Origin: Amycolatopsis pretoriensis
GTDB lineage: Bacteria > Actinomycetota > Actinomycetes > Mycobacteriales > Pseudonocardiaceae
NCBI RefSeq assembly: GCF_900107925.1
Contig: NZ_FNUJ01000003.1
Coordinates: forward strand, 744,001 to 808,000
Length of the DNA: 64,000 bases
Reading direction: 5' to 3'
Shown here piece after piece: positions 1 to 8,264 of this stretch. Both the position numbers and the translations under genes were made by a program. How positions within the stretch are numbered: the first letter of the stretch is position 1; each line of letters begins with the position of its first letter. The notes under the pieces were generated by a model that saw nothing but the letters and a program-made list of their open reading frames with translations, was not told where the DNA came from and ran no database searches.

Positions 1-1
1 G

Positions 2-919
2 TACACCAACGGCAGCTACTACCGCGCCAAGAACGCCAATCCGGGCTACGACCCGATCATCAGCACCTGGTACTGGGAGCCCTACAGCTGTGACGGCGGC
101 GGCGGGACCACCTGCAACGCCCCCAACTGGGTCGCCGGCCAGTGGTACGACGTCGGCGCGATCGTCCGCTACACCAACGGCGGCTACTACCGCGCCAAGA
201 ACGCGAACCCGGGCTACGACCCGATCATCAGCACCTGGTACTGGGAGCCCTACACCTGCGGCGGCGGCACGGACCCCGGCAACCCGCCGGGCAACCCCGG
301 CGCGTTCGTCATCAGCGAAGCGCAGTTCAACCAGATCTTCCCGGGCCGCAACTCCTTCTACACCTACAGCGGCCTGACCGCGGCCCTGTCGGCCTACCCC
401 GGCTTCGCGAACACCGGCAGCGACACGGTCAAGAAGCAGGAAGCCGCCGCGTTCCTCGCGAACGTCAACCACGAGACCGGCGGCCTCGTCTACATCGTCG
501 AACAGAACACGGCCAACTACCCGCACTACTGCGACTACGGCCAGCCCTACGGCTGCCCGGCCGGCCAGGCCGCCTACTACGGCCGCGGTCCGATCCAGCT
601 CAGCTGGAACTTCAACTACAAGGCCGCGGGTGACGCGCTGGGCATCGACCTGCTCGGCAACCCGTGGCAGGTCGAGCAGAACGCGGCCGTCGCCTGGAAG
701 ACCGGCCTCTGGTACTGGAACACCCAGAGCGGCCCCGGCACCATGACCCCGCACAACGCCATGGTGAACGGCCGCGGCTTCGGCGAGACGATCCGCAGCA
801 TCAACGGCTCGATCGAGTGCAACGGCGGCAACCCCGCCCAGGTGCAGAGCCGCGTCGACAAGTACCGCCAGATCACGTCGATCCTCGGCGTCGACCCGGG
901 CGCGAACCTCTACTGCTGA
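2..919 (+). CDS. GH19 chitinase with tandem chitin-binding modules, 5' partial
   Basis: Secreted endochitinase that hydrolyses beta-1,4 GlcNAc links. The gene runs off the left edge, so the signal peptide and any further module are missing; 305 residues are visible. Residues 1-31 and 57-87 are near-identical copies of an aromatic-rich CBM5/12-like segment (YRAKNANPGYDPIIS, WYWEPY, Cys). A Gly/Pro linker near residue 90 precedes the GH19 domain (about residue 100 to the end). The likely catalytic Glu is in NHETGG (fragment residue 158), followed by EQNTANYPHYC and YYGRGPIQLSWN, which strongly resemble Streptomyces ChiC-type family 19 enzymes. It ends in a Cys-terminated tail and overlaps the convergent thioesterase by 10 bp. 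Confidence 0.95.
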   Translation, partial: YTNGSYYRAKNANPGYDPIISTWYWEPYSCDGGGGTTCNAPNWVAGQWYDVGAIVRYTNGGYYRAKNANPGYDPIISTWYWEPYTCGGGTDPGNPPGNPGAFVISEAQFNQIFPGRNSFYTYSGLTAALSAYPGFANTGSDTVKKQEAAAFLANVNHETGGLVYIVEQNTANYPHYCDYGQPYGCPAGQAAYYGRGPIQLSWNFNYKAAGDALGIDLLGNPWQVEQNAAVAWKTGLWYWNTQSGPGTMTPHNAMVNGRGFGETIRSINGSIECNGGNPAQVQSRVDKYRQITSILGVDPGANLYC

Positions 920-1671
920 CCCGGCCCGGACGGCTCACCCGCCCAGCGGGTGAGCCGTTCACCGAGCAGGGCGTCCACCGCCGCGCGGTGGTCGTCCACG
1001 TAGAAGTGCCCGCCCGCGAACGTTTTCAGCTCGAACTCGCCGGACGTGTGCGCCGCCCACCGCCGCGCCTCGGCCTCCGGCACTTTCGGGTCGCGGTCGC
1101 CCACGAGCGCGAGGATCGGGCAGCTCACGTCGGGGCCGGGCCGGCGGTGGTAGGTCTCCGCGGCCCGGTAGTCGTTGCGCAGCACCGGCAGCACCATCCG
1201 GGCCAGCCGCGGGTGCTCGAGCACCCGCGTGTCGGTTCCGCCGAGCCGCCGGACGTCGGCGAGCAGGGCGTCGTCCCCCAGTTCGTGCACCCACGCCGCC
1301 CGCGGAGCCGACGGGGCCCGCCGCGCGGACACGACCAGGCCGCGCACCCGGCTCCCGAGCCGCCGCGCGACCTCGAACGCCAGGCTCGCGCCCATGCTGT
1401 GCCCGAAGAACACCACCGGCCCGGTGACGTCGGCGTCGAGCACGGCGGCCAGCCGGTCGGCGAGCACGAGCAGGTCGTCCACCAGCGGTTCGGCGTGGCG
1501 GTCCTGCCGGCCCGGGTACTGCACGGCCAGCACGTCGACCGCCGGCGCCAGCGCCGCCGACGCCGCGTGGAAGCAGCTCGCCGCCCCGCCGGCGTGCGGG
1601 AACAGCACGAGCCGCGGCGCGCCAGGGGCCGCCGGGTGGAAGCGCCGGAGCCACGGCCGGGAATCCGTCAT
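910..1671 (-). CDS. Type II thioesterase (alpha/beta hydrolase)
   Basis: Predicted editing or releasing thioesterase of the kind that clears misprimed carrier proteins in polyketide or nonribosomal peptide synthesis. The 253-residue protein shows the family landmarks: LVLFPHAGGAASCFHAAS near residue 20, FFGHSMGASLAFEVAR with the nucleophile Ser near residue 93, an acidic residue in ALVGDRDPKVP, and the late His in AGGHFYVDD. I chose the ATG giving MTDSRPWLRRF; an upstream in-frame extension runs through a repeat region and looks non-coding. No synthase lies next to it in this window, so its partner assembly line is elsewhere or it acts alone. Confidence 0.9.
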   Translation of the reverse strand: MTDSRPWLRRFHPAAPGAPRLVLFPHAGGAASCFHAASAALAPAVDVLAVQYPGRQDRHAEPLVDDLLVLADRLAAVLDADVTGPVVFFGHSMGASLAFEVARRLGSRVRGLVVSARRAPSAPRAAWVHELGDDALLADVRRLGGTDTRVLEHPRLARMVLPVLRNDYRAAETYHRRPGPDVSCPILALVGDRDPKVPEAEARRWAAHTSGEFELKTFAGGHFYVDDHRAAVDALLGERLTRWAGEPSGPGQQ

Positions 1672-1702
1672 ACCGCGAATGTCGCAGGCCGTGCGGAGGC
1701 GG

Positions 1703-1738
1703 CGCGACGCCAATCGTGCGGAAAGCCGGGCGGGCCCC
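1703..1738. repeat. 36-bp direct repeat, copy 1
   Basis: Exact 36-base match to 1838-1873, beginning CGCGACGCCAATCGTGCGG. Both copies lie in the gap between the thioesterase and the dioxygenase, which also carries smaller repeats of GCAGGCCG and CGGCGTGCAGACCGCGA. No coding function seen. Confidence 0.85.
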
Positions 1739-1837
1739 AGCGCGCGAACCGCGACGGTCGCAGGCCGCCCGAAGCCGCCGCGGCAGGCCCCGGCGTGCAG
1801 ACCGCGATCCGCGAACATCGCAGGCCGGCCGAAGCCC

Positions 1838-1873
1838 CGCGACGCCAATCGTGCGGAAAGCCGGGCGGGCCCC
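1838..1873. repeat. 36-bp direct repeat, copy 2
   Basis: Second exact copy of the 36-base unit at 1703-1738, 135 bp downstream in the same orientation. The surrounding 1672-1917 gap is made almost entirely of related short repeats and holds no convincing gene. Confidence 0.85.
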
Positions 1874-1917
1874 GGCGTGCAGACCGCGACCCGCCCGTTC
1901 CCTCCCTCCTCAGCGGG

Positions 1918-2748
1918 TCACCCGGCCCGCCACAGCGCGGGGACGGCCGGGGGTTCCCAGCCCGGTTGGGCCGTGTGCCCCTGCAAGCACACGTAGCCCT
2001 GGCCGCCGTAGGTGACCCGGGCACCGGCCGCGTAGCTGGTGCCCACCGCCCAGGTGGTGCCCCCGGGCGGGGTGGAGGTCGGGGGGTTCGACGTCGGCGG
2101 GTTCGACGTCGACGTCGGCGTCTGCGGGACGTTCAGCACGAAGTCGAACGCGCCTTCCTTCGCGGAGCCGTTGTCCCGCACGGTCATCAGCAGCCGCGCG
2201 TCGAAGATCGTGTCGGTGTTGTTGCGCGGCTCGTTCGGGAAGTAGAGCTGGGTGGTCAGGATCGGCCGGCCGGGCGCCTGGACCTTGACGTGGATGTGCC
2301 GGGTGCGGCCGGGGTAGAGGCCGGGCACGATCGTCGAGAGCCGGAACGCGCCCTGGGCGTCGGTGTACTGGTGGCCGCGGAAGGTGTAGCCGGTGTTGTC
2401 GTACGCGCCGTTGACGTCGGCCTGCCAGAAGTCCAGCAGCACGCGGCTGATCGGCAGGCAGGCGCGCCCGAAGACGTAACCCGACACCGTGAGGCGCGTG
2501 CCCGGGGTGCCGGGCGTGACCAGGTCGGTCCGTTCCGGCGAGTTCGGCTTGAAGTAGGGACCTTCGGTCTGCTCGATCGTCGGCTCGTCGCCGTCGTGGC
2601 ACGCCGGCGTCAGTTCCGGGACCTGGCCACCGGCGACGGTCGTGCGGGCGAGCGCCGGGCCGCCGATCAGCGCGACCGGCGCGGCGACGCCCGCCGCCAG
2701 CGCGGCGCGCAGCACCGTCTTGCGGCTGAGCTTGCTGTCTTCGTCCAT
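1918..2748 (-). CDS. Secreted intradiol dioxygenase with C-terminal CBM5/12-like module
   Basis: Predicted extracellular ring-cleaving non-haem Fe(III) dioxygenase acting on catechol-type aromatics. The start is the ATG at 2748, preceded by GAGGAG; the N-terminus (SRKTVLRAALAAG, Ala-rich) is a Tat-like export signal. The dioxygenase domain spans about residues 45-210, with EGPYFKPNSPERTDL, GAYDNTGYTFRGHQYTD and TRHIHVKVQAPG supplying the expected Tyr/His metal ligands. A Thr/Ser/Pro linker with repeated TSNPP leads to a 45-residue C-terminal module (YAAGARVTYGGQGYVCLQGH, then GWEPPAVPALW) of CBM5/12 type. Streptomyces enzymes with this same fusion are known to bind lignin or chitin-like polymers. 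Confidence 0.92.
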   Translation of the reverse strand: MDEDSKLSRKTVLRAALAAGVAAPVALIGGPALARTTVAGGQVPELTPACHDGDEPTIEQTEGPYFKPNSPERTDLVTPGTPGTRLTVSGYVFGRACLPISRVLLDFWQADVNGAYDNTGYTFRGHQYTDAQGAFRLSTIVPGLYPGRTRHIHVKVQAPGRPILTTQLYFPNEPRNNTDTIFDARLLMTVRDNGSAKEGAFDFVLNVPQTPTSTSNPPTSNPPTSTPPGGTTWAVGTSYAAGARVTYGGQGYVCLQGHTAQPGWEPPAVPALWRAG

Positions 2749-2826
2749 GCCTGCTCCTCGTGGGGGCGTCGGGAATCCCCTCGAACGTAGGCAGCGCACC
2801 GGGTGGGCGACGATGGACTGGACCGG

Positions 2827-3708
2827 TCAGTCGTGGTGATTTCCCGCGTCGCGGCGGAAGTCGCCCGGGCTGAGCCCGGTTTCCCGGCGGAAGAACCGGC
2901 AGAAGTAGGCCGGGTCGGCGAACCCGACGCGGCTCGCGACCTGCCGCACGGTGAGGTCCGTGCGGAGCAGGAACCGCTGCGCCTCCCGGGTCCGCGCCTC
3001 GCGCAGGAGCTGGGCCGCGGTCCGGCCCGTCGCGGCCTTCACGGCTTCGGTGAGGTGCCCGGGGGTGACGCCGATGCGTTCGGCGTGCGCCGACACCGAC
3101 CACAGCCCGAGGTCGGGCCGGCCGGCGAGCCGGGTGAACTCGGCCGCGACCGCCCCGGCGGGCGCGGGCGGCGATGTCCCCAGCAGCCGCCCGGCGCGCG
3201 CGACCAGGACGTGCAGCAGCGCCCGCAGCACCGACTCCTCGCCGTGGCGGTGTTCCTCGACGAGGTCGGCGATCAGGCGCGTGACGACGGCGTCGGCGTG
3301 CGCGTCCAGTTCCGGCCACGGCTGTTCGCTCAGCCGCCGCAGCAGCTCGCGGTCGGCCGGGTGGTCGAGGAGGAAGTCGTCGGTGAACACGACGACGTGG
3401 CCGGTCAGGCCGCGCGCGCCGGCCCACTGGTGCACCTGCCCGGGCGCGATGACGCCCAGGTGCGGCGGCCGCAGTGGCCGGCGGGCGAGGTCGACGACGT
3501 GAGCGCCGGTGCCGCCGGTGACGTGGACGAGCTCGTGGAAGGTGTGCCGGTGCGGGAACTCCGCGCGCGAGAGCGGCCCGATCTCGTCGAACGTGCCGAT
3601 CGCGAACGGCGGCGCGTGCGGGGCGGGCACCTCCAGCCGGTGCATCGGCAGCTCCCCCGCCCGCGGGGCCGGGCAGGGTGTCCCGGGCGGAACGGTCGTC
3701 CCACGCAT
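2827..3708 (-). CDS. AraC family transcriptional regulator
   Basis: Probable one-component regulator with an N-terminal cupin-like sensor and a C-terminal double helix-turn-helix. Residues about 35-110 (FPHRHTFHELVHVTGGTG, APGQVHQWAG) look like the AraC ligand/cupin arm; about 195-290 is the HTH pair, ending in the signature VASRVGFADPAYFCRFFRRE. The start used is the ATG giving MRGTTVPPG; a later ATG (MHRLEVP, 3645) is also possible. It lies upstream of the dioxygenase on the same strand with a 78-bp gap, so control of that gene is plausible but not shown. Confidence 0.88.
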   Translation of the reverse strand: MRGTTVPPGTPCPAPRAGELPMHRLEVPAPHAPPFAIGTFDEIGPLSRAEFPHRHTFHELVHVTGGTGAHVVDLARRPLRPPHLGVIAPGQVHQWAGARGLTGHVVVFTDDFLLDHPADRELLRRLSEQPWPELDAHADAVVTRLIADLVEEHRHGEESVLRALLHVLVARAGRLLGTSPPAPAGAVAAEFTRLAGRPDLGLWSVSAHAERIGVTPGHLTEAVKAATGRTAAQLLREARTREAQRFLLRTDLTVRQVASRVGFADPAYFCRFFRRETGLSPGDFRRDAGNHHD

Positions 3709-3792
3709 GCCGAAAAGTCTAGACCAATTACCAGGCGATTCGCCCGGTTTGCCCCGATGATCGCAATCCGATCGTCGGTATCCGGACACGGA

Positions 3793-3827
3793 AAACGGGG
3801 CCGGTCCACAGTGGACCGGCCCCGTTT
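3793..3827 (-). terminator. Strong hairpin terminator
   Basis: Perfect 16-bp inverted repeat AAACGGGGCCGGTCCA with a 3-nt loop, immediately after the stop of the surface-protein gene. On the minus strand the stem is followed by a short T run, fitting an intrinsic terminator for that gene. Confidence 0.8.
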
Positions 3828-3842
3828 CGTTGCGTCTGACGA

Positions 3843-5009
3843 CTACGCGCGGCTGCGCCGGCGGTTCACCAGCAGCATCAGGGCGCCGCCACCGAGCAGC
3901 AGCCCGCCGACGGTGAACGGAACCGCGGCGTCGACACCGGTGTTGGCCAGGTCGCCGCCCCCGCCGGTCGAGCCGGCCGGGGTGGTGCTCGGCGCGGTGC
4001 TCGGGGCGCCGGCCTCGGTCCAGCTGGCGGCCGCGTTCGCGGTCACCTCGGTCTTCTCCGAGTCGGCGACGATCAGCGACTGCGCCGGCTGCCGGTCGTA
4101 GTTCTCCGCGACGAACAGGCGGCCGGTGTCCAGCTCGCCGGTGGCCTTGAGCGTGAAGCCACCCTTGCCCGCCTTGGTGCCCGCCGGGACGTCGACGTAC
4201 AGCTTGCTGCCGTCCTTGACGTCGGAGTTCTTCAGCTCCTTGCCGTCGGCGTCGGTGATCTTGACGCCCTCGGGCAGCTGGCTGGTCAGCGAGGTGATGT
4301 CCCCGCTGGTGGCGACGCTGAACGGGCCGATCTTGCCGCCGGCCGTGCCCTCGGTCTTCTCCGCGGCGATGTTCAGGGTCGGCTTCGGCTGCTCGCCGAT
4401 GCCCTTGTTCAGGTCACCGGTGAGGTACGCGTAGAGCGCGGCGACGTCGGCGTTGGCCTCGGCCGGGTTGTCCTCGGCCAGCGGCTGCTTCGGGTCCAGG
4501 TTCACACCGTCGCTGAAGTGCCACACGGCGGCCTGCGTCGCGGCGATGGCCTCGCGCTCGGAGACGCCGTCGTGGACCTCGACGCCGGCCTTCTTCAGCG
4601 CCTTGCCCAGCGCGTCGAGGCCGGTGCCCGGGTAGCCGTTGTGCAGGACCCAGTTGATCTTGGCGCTGTTGTCGTTGAACGACGTCTTCGGCTTGGTGGG
4701 GTACTTGCTCCACGGCCGCTCGACCATGTCGACGTCGGTCCGCAGGCCGACGGTGATCTGGACGCAGTAGAGCTTCAGCGAGCTGCCGTTGGACAGCTTC
4801 ATCTCGAAGAGCTCGGCGATGTAGTTGCCACCGCGGCCCAGGTTGAGCCGGTAGCCGACGGTCGCCTTGGCGTGGCCGTTCTCGTCGGCGACGACGCGGC
4901 CGCGGGCGGCACCGTCGTCGGCGAGGGCGGCCGGCGAGCTGATCATGACGGCGGCGGCCGCGGCGAGAGCCGCGATCCCGCCACGCACGAGAGTGGACCT
5001 GACCTGCAT
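3843..5009 (-). CDS. Thioester-domain surface protein with LANTG sorting signal
   Basis: Predicted cell-wall-anchored surface protein, 388 residues. The start ATG gives MQVRSTLVRGG followed by an Ala-rich signal peptide ending near ALA-DDG (residue 30). Residues about 35-190 form a thioester-type domain: the Cys in KLYCVQ and the Gln in AATQAAVWHFSDG are the expected partners for an internal Cys-Gln thioester, which in Gram-positive adhesins reacts covalently with a surface. A middle beta-sandwich-like region follows, then an Ala/Ser/Thr/Pro linker, the sortase motif LANTG, a hydrophobic segment and RRRSRA. LAxTG suggests a class E sortase. It is monocistronic, with a strong terminator behind it. 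Confidence 0.88.
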   Translation of the reverse strand: MQVRSTLVRGGIAALAAAAAVMISSPAALADDGAARGRVVADENGHAKATVGYRLNLGRGGNYIAELFEMKLSNGSSLKLYCVQITVGLRTDVDMVERPWSKYPTKPKTSFNDNSAKINWVLHNGYPGTGLDALGKALKKAGVEVHDGVSEREAIAATQAAVWHFSDGVNLDPKQPLAEDNPAEANADVAALYAYLTGDLNKGIGEQPKPTLNIAAEKTEGTAGGKIGPFSVATSGDITSLTSQLPEGVKITDADGKELKNSDVKDGSKLYVDVPAGTKAGKGGFTLKATGELDTGRLFVAENYDRQPAQSLIVADSEKTEVTANAAASWTEAGAPSTAPSTTPAGSTGGGGDLANTGVDAAVPFTVGGLLLGGGALMLLVNRRRSRA

Positions 5010-5200
5010 AAATCTCCAATCCGAGCCCGAACCGCGACAGAGCGGCCGCGTGCCCCCGCAGACGGCCACTGATTCGGGTGAGCGATCACCCGGTCAAGCG
5101 AAACGGGAGCCTACACGGACCTCACACGTGCTACGCAGGGTGTCCCCGTTATCTCGAATGGGGTGAAGAATTGCCCAAAACGGTCGTCGGGAATGGCCTT

Positions 5201-5812
5201 TCAGGCAACAGCGGGTCGTAACCCGGCGGCCATTCGCCCGATGACCGCCGCGTACTCCGCCTTCAGCCGCGGTTTGTCCACATCGGACGCCTCGGCCAGC
5301 GCCATCCCGGCCGTGCCGAGCATGCCGAACACCAGCCGGGTCGTGGTTTCCAGCGGCTGGTCGTCGATGTCGCCGCCGTCGACCAGGGCCTTGATCAACT
5401 GCTCCACGAGCCCGTACGCGTACTGCTCTTCGGCCGCCTGCCAGCGCACCCAGCCGAGCGCCAGCGGCGCCTCCTGCCAGACGAGCTTGCCGTACACCGG
5501 GTCGCAGCAGCGGTCGAGGAAGACGTCGAGGGCCGCGAACGCCGCCGACCACGGGTCCGCCGCCCGCGCCGCCGCGTTCGCGGACAGCTCCATCGCGCCG
5601 GTTTCGAGCTCCTCGAAGACCGCCTCGAACAACGCCGTCTTGCTGGCGAAGTGGTGGTAGATCGCGCCGCGCGTGGCCTGGATGTCGGCGGCGATGTCCT
5701 CGAGGGCCGTGCCGGCGAAGCCGTCCTCGGCGAACCGGCGGGTGGCCGCGGCCAGCAGGGCGGCCCGGGTGGCCTCGGAGTACTGCTCGCGCCGGCTCTT
5801 GACAGTCGACAT
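5201..5812 (-). CDS. TetR family transcriptional repressor
   Basis: Probable ligand-responsive repressor of the adjacent divergent P450 gene. The N-terminal HTH is clear (residues about 10-55: ATRRFAEDGFAGTALEDIAA, then TRGAIYHHFASKTALFEAV), followed by an all-helical ligand domain typical of 200-residue TetR proteins. I chose the ATG at 5812 (MSTVKSRRE) rather than 5830, because the latter lies inside the palindromic operator-like site at 5826-5844. The ligand is unknown. Confidence 0.9.
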   Translation of the reverse strand: MSTVKSRREQYSEATRAALLAAATRRFAEDGFAGTALEDIAADIQATRGAIYHHFASKTALFEAVFEELETGAMELSANAAARAADPWSAAFAALDVFLDRCCDPVYGKLVWQEAPLALGWVRWQAAEEQYAYGLVEQLIKALVDGGDIDDQPLETTTRLVFGMLGTAGMALAEASDVDKPRLKAEYAAVIGRMAAGLRPAVA

Positions 5813-5825
5813 GCGCAAAGCATAG

Positions 5826-5844
5826 GACATACACTGTGTATGTC
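5826..5844. promoter_or_regulatory. Palindromic operator between TetR and P450 genes
   Basis: Perfect palindrome GACATACAC-T-GTGTATGTC, 19 bp with a single central base, in the 62-bp divergent spacer. Its size and symmetry fit a TetR dimer site controlling both genes. A weaker related ACAC/GTGT pair lies just downstream at about 5849-5858. Confidence 0.75.
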
Positions 5845-5874
5845 ACCGACACGGTGTAGGTACGGGGGTAGGCC

Positions 5875-7077
5875 ATGACGAACACCGACGAGCTGCTCTT
5901 CAACCCGTTCGCGCCCGGGTTCTTCGAGAACCCGTACGAGCAGTACAAGCTGCTGCGCGACGAAGACCCGGTGCAGGAGCACCCGCTGGGGTTCTGGTTC
6001 GTCTCGCGCTACGAAGACGTCTCGGCGCTGCTGCGGGCGGGGTTGTCCGTGGACATCGCGAACCTGGCGGACACCCCGTTCGAGTTCTTCGCCGCCGACG
6101 AGGACGCGGGCGCGCTCAACCGCTCGATGCTCGACCGCGACCCGCCCGACCACACGCGGCTGCGGTCCCTGGTGACGAAGGTGTTCACCCGCCGCGCGAT
6201 CGCGGCGCTGGAGCCGAAGATCGTCGCGCTCGTGGACGCGGCGCTCGACCGCATGGCCGAGCGGGGGACGTGCGACCTGGTCGAGGAGCTGGCGTTCCCG
6301 CTCCCGTTCGCGGTGATCTCCGAGATGCTGGGCATGCCCCCGACGGACCACGCCCGCGTCCGCGAGCTGAGCGGCACGCTGGTCCGTTCCCTGGAGATCG
6401 TCGCCGACGAGGAGACGGCCCGGGCGATCGCGGCGGCGGACGCGGAGCTGACGGCCATCACCCGCGAAGTGATCGCGTGGAAGCGCGCCAACCCGGCGGA
6501 GGACCTGCTGACGGCGTTGATCGCGGCGGAGCACGACGGCCAGGTACTGGACGGCGACGAATTGGTGGCCCAGGTGGTGCTGCTGTACGTGGCGGGCCAC
6601 GAAACCACGGTCAACCTGATCGCGAACGGCGTCAACGCACTGCTGCGCAACCCTTCCCAGCTGGAGCTGCTGCGTTCACAGCCGGATCTGGCGGCGAACG
6701 CGGTGGAGGAGTTCCTGCGGTACGACTCCCCGGTCCAGCAGACCCGCCGCATCACGACGGCGCCGCACACGGTGGCCGGCCGCGAGATCCCGGCGGGAAC
6801 GTTCGTGCTGGCGTGCTTGGGATCGGCGAACCGCGACGAGCGGTTCTTCGGCCCGGACGCTGCGGAGTTGCGTTTGGACCGGCCGGAGGCGCGTCACCAG
6901 GTGTCGTTCGGCGCGGGTCCGCACCACTGCCTGGGCGCGGCGCTGGCGCGGTTGGAGGGTCAGGTCGCGGTGAGCCGGCTGGTGCGGCGGTTCCCGGGGC
7001 TGGGTTTCGCGGGCGAGCTGGAGTGGAACGGGCGGATCAACCTGCGGGGACCGGCGAAGTTCCCGGTCCACGTATGA
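5875..7077 (+). CDS. Cytochrome P450 monooxygenase
   Basis: Soluble bacterial P450 of 400 residues, normal length for the family. Landmarks in order: C-helix region PPDHTRLRSLVTKVFTRR near residue 90, I-helix oxygen-binding VAGHETTVNL near 240, K-helix EEFLRYDSPVQQTRR near 285, and the haem-ligand loop SFGAGPHHCLGAALARLEG near 345 with the invariant Cys. The closest style is CYP107-like monooxygenases of actinomycetes. No ferredoxin or reductase gene is adjacent, so redox partners must come from elsewhere. Expression is probably controlled by the divergent TetR. The 3' end overlaps the convergent redoxin gene by 41 bp. The substrate cannot be predicted. Confidence 0.95.
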   Translation: MTNTDELLFNPFAPGFFENPYEQYKLLRDEDPVQEHPLGFWFVSRYEDVSALLRAGLSVDIANLADTPFEFFAADEDAGALNRSMLDRDPPDHTRLRSLVTKVFTRRAIAALEPKIVALVDAALDRMAERGTCDLVEELAFPLPFAVISEMLGMPPTDHARVRELSGTLVRSLEIVADEETARAIAAADAELTAITREVIAWKRANPAEDLLTALIAAEHDGQVLDGDELVAQVVLLYVAGHETTVNLIANGVNALLRNPSQLELLRSQPDLAANAVEEFLRYDSPVQQTRRITTAPHTVAGREIPAGTFVLACLGSANRDERFFGPDAAELRLDRPEARHQVSFGAGPHHCLGAALARLEGQVAVSRLVRRFPGLGFAGELEWNGRINLRGPAKFPVHV

Positions 7078-7504
7078 GAGCCGCGATGGCCGCCGTGATG
7101 CCCTTCTTGTCGTAGCTGTTCGTGGGCAGGGTGGCGCCGTGGGCGTGGCGGATGACGCCGTGGGCGTCGATCAGGACGCTGCCCGACTGCTGCATCGACC
7201 CGAAGACCTTCCGGCTCAGGCCGATCATCTCGTGCGGGCTGTCGTGGCGGCCGGTGAGAACGGGAAACGGGATCCCGCGCTCGGCCTTCCACGCGGCGGC
7301 TCTCGCACGGTCCTCGGGCACCACGACCAGCACGCGGACGCCGACAGCGCTGCCGATGAGGTCCCGGACGTGCCGGTTGCAGATCGGGCACGACGTCGAC
7401 CGCATGAAGTAGAGCAGCACCGCGTCCCGGCCGGGGATGCGGACGTCCTGCCCGGAGGTGTCTTCCAGCACCATCGAGGGCGCGGTCGATCCGGTTTCGA
7501 ACAT
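7037..7504 (-). CDS. Peroxiredoxin-like thiol protein (AhpC/TSA fold)
   Basis: Probable thiol-dependent peroxidase or redoxin of 155 residues. The thioredoxin fold begins GSTAPSMVLEDTSGQDVRIP, with a YFMRSTSCPICNRHV active-site segment; two cysteines in CPIC replace the single Cys of classical AhpC proteins. The ATG at 7504 has a GAAGGGAAG ribosome site. It follows the ECF sigma gene by 32 bp on the same strand, so the two are likely co-transcribed, suggesting an oxidative-stress circuit. Confidence 0.8.
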   Translation of the reverse strand: MFETGSTAPSMVLEDTSGQDVRIPGRDAVLLYFMRSTSCPICNRHVRDLIGSAVGVRVLVVVPEDRARAAAWKAERGIPFPVLTGRHDSPHEMIGLSRKVFGSMQQSGSVLIDAHGVIRHAHGATLPTNSYDKKGITAAIAALIRGPGTSPVPAG

Positions 7505-7536
7505 GGTTGGGACTTCCCTTCGAACGGGGGAGGTGA

Positions 7537-8076
7537 TCAGTCGTGTGGAGCCGCGGCACGCAGGTTGAGCCGGAGCGTGGCCCGCGCCCGGTGCAGGTGG
7601 GACTTCATCGCCGGCGTGCTCAGCCCGAGCGCGTCGGCGACCGCCCGGCCCGGATAGCCCAGGACGTCGCGCATGATCAGCACGCGGCGCGTGACCTCGG
7701 GCAGGGCCCGGATCAGCTCCGCGACCCGCTCGGCTTCCAGGCGCTTGAGGACCTCGTCTTCGGCCGACGCCACGAGGTCGGCACCGGCCGCGCCGTCCTG
7801 GTCGAGCGTGCGCCGGACGCGACGCAGGCACTCGTGCTTCACGATCCGGAACATCCACGACGCCAGCGCCGCCGAGGCCCGCAAGGTACCGATCTTGCGG
7901 TAGAGGACGATCAGCGCTTCCTGCGCGGCGTCCTCGGCATCCTGCGGCGACGCGCAGAGGTGTTCGGCGAAGCGGCGAACGTGCGGATGAGCGTCCTGCA
8001 CGACCGCGGCGAGCGACTCGAGGTCGCCGTCCTGCGCGGCCTTGATCAGCTGCTCACTGGCCCAGCCACGACCCAC
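7537..8076 (-). CDS. ECF RNA polymerase sigma factor
   Basis: Extracytoplasmic-function sigma factor of 179 residues. Region 2 (about 25-90) contains the EDAAQEALIVLYRKI stretch and ASWMFRIVKHECLRRVRR; region 4 (about 115-170) has LPEVTRRVLIMRDVLGYPG and an HTH ending AMKSHLHRARATLRLNL. No anti-sigma factor gene adjoins it; the downstream redoxin could be a target or regulator. The start follows a GGAGGGAGAA ribosome site. Confidence 0.92.
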   Translation of the reverse strand: MGRGWASEQLIKAAQDGDLESLAAVVQDAHPHVRRFAEHLCASPQDAEDAAQEALIVLYRKIGTLRASAALASWMFRIVKHECLRRVRRTLDQDGAAGADLVASAEDEVLKRLEAERVAELIRALPEVTRRVLIMRDVLGYPGRAVADALGLSTPAMKSHLHRARATLRLNLRAAAPHD

Positions 8077-8264
8077 GTCGTTCTCCCTCCTGGCGTTGCT
8101 GTCACCCCATAAGAGAGGTCGGCGGCGCGAAAGGATTCAGTCCCTCGGTGGGTCGCCGCCTGTCACGCGAACCTGCCCCGATCAGGTAATTCACGGAGGT
8201 AAGTGGAACATCTGCGGCGAGGTGGTCGAGTTCCAAGGTGTTGTCTCCCCGGAAGGGACGTGCC

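Noticed and set aside
90..633. Long frames overlapping the chitinase
   Set aside because: They are Ala/Arg/Thr- or Arg-rich shadow translations of the GH19 gene in other frames.
664..2790. 708-codon plus-strand frame
   Set aside because: Arg/Gly/Pro-rich antisense of the thioesterase and dioxygenase genes; no domain recognisable.
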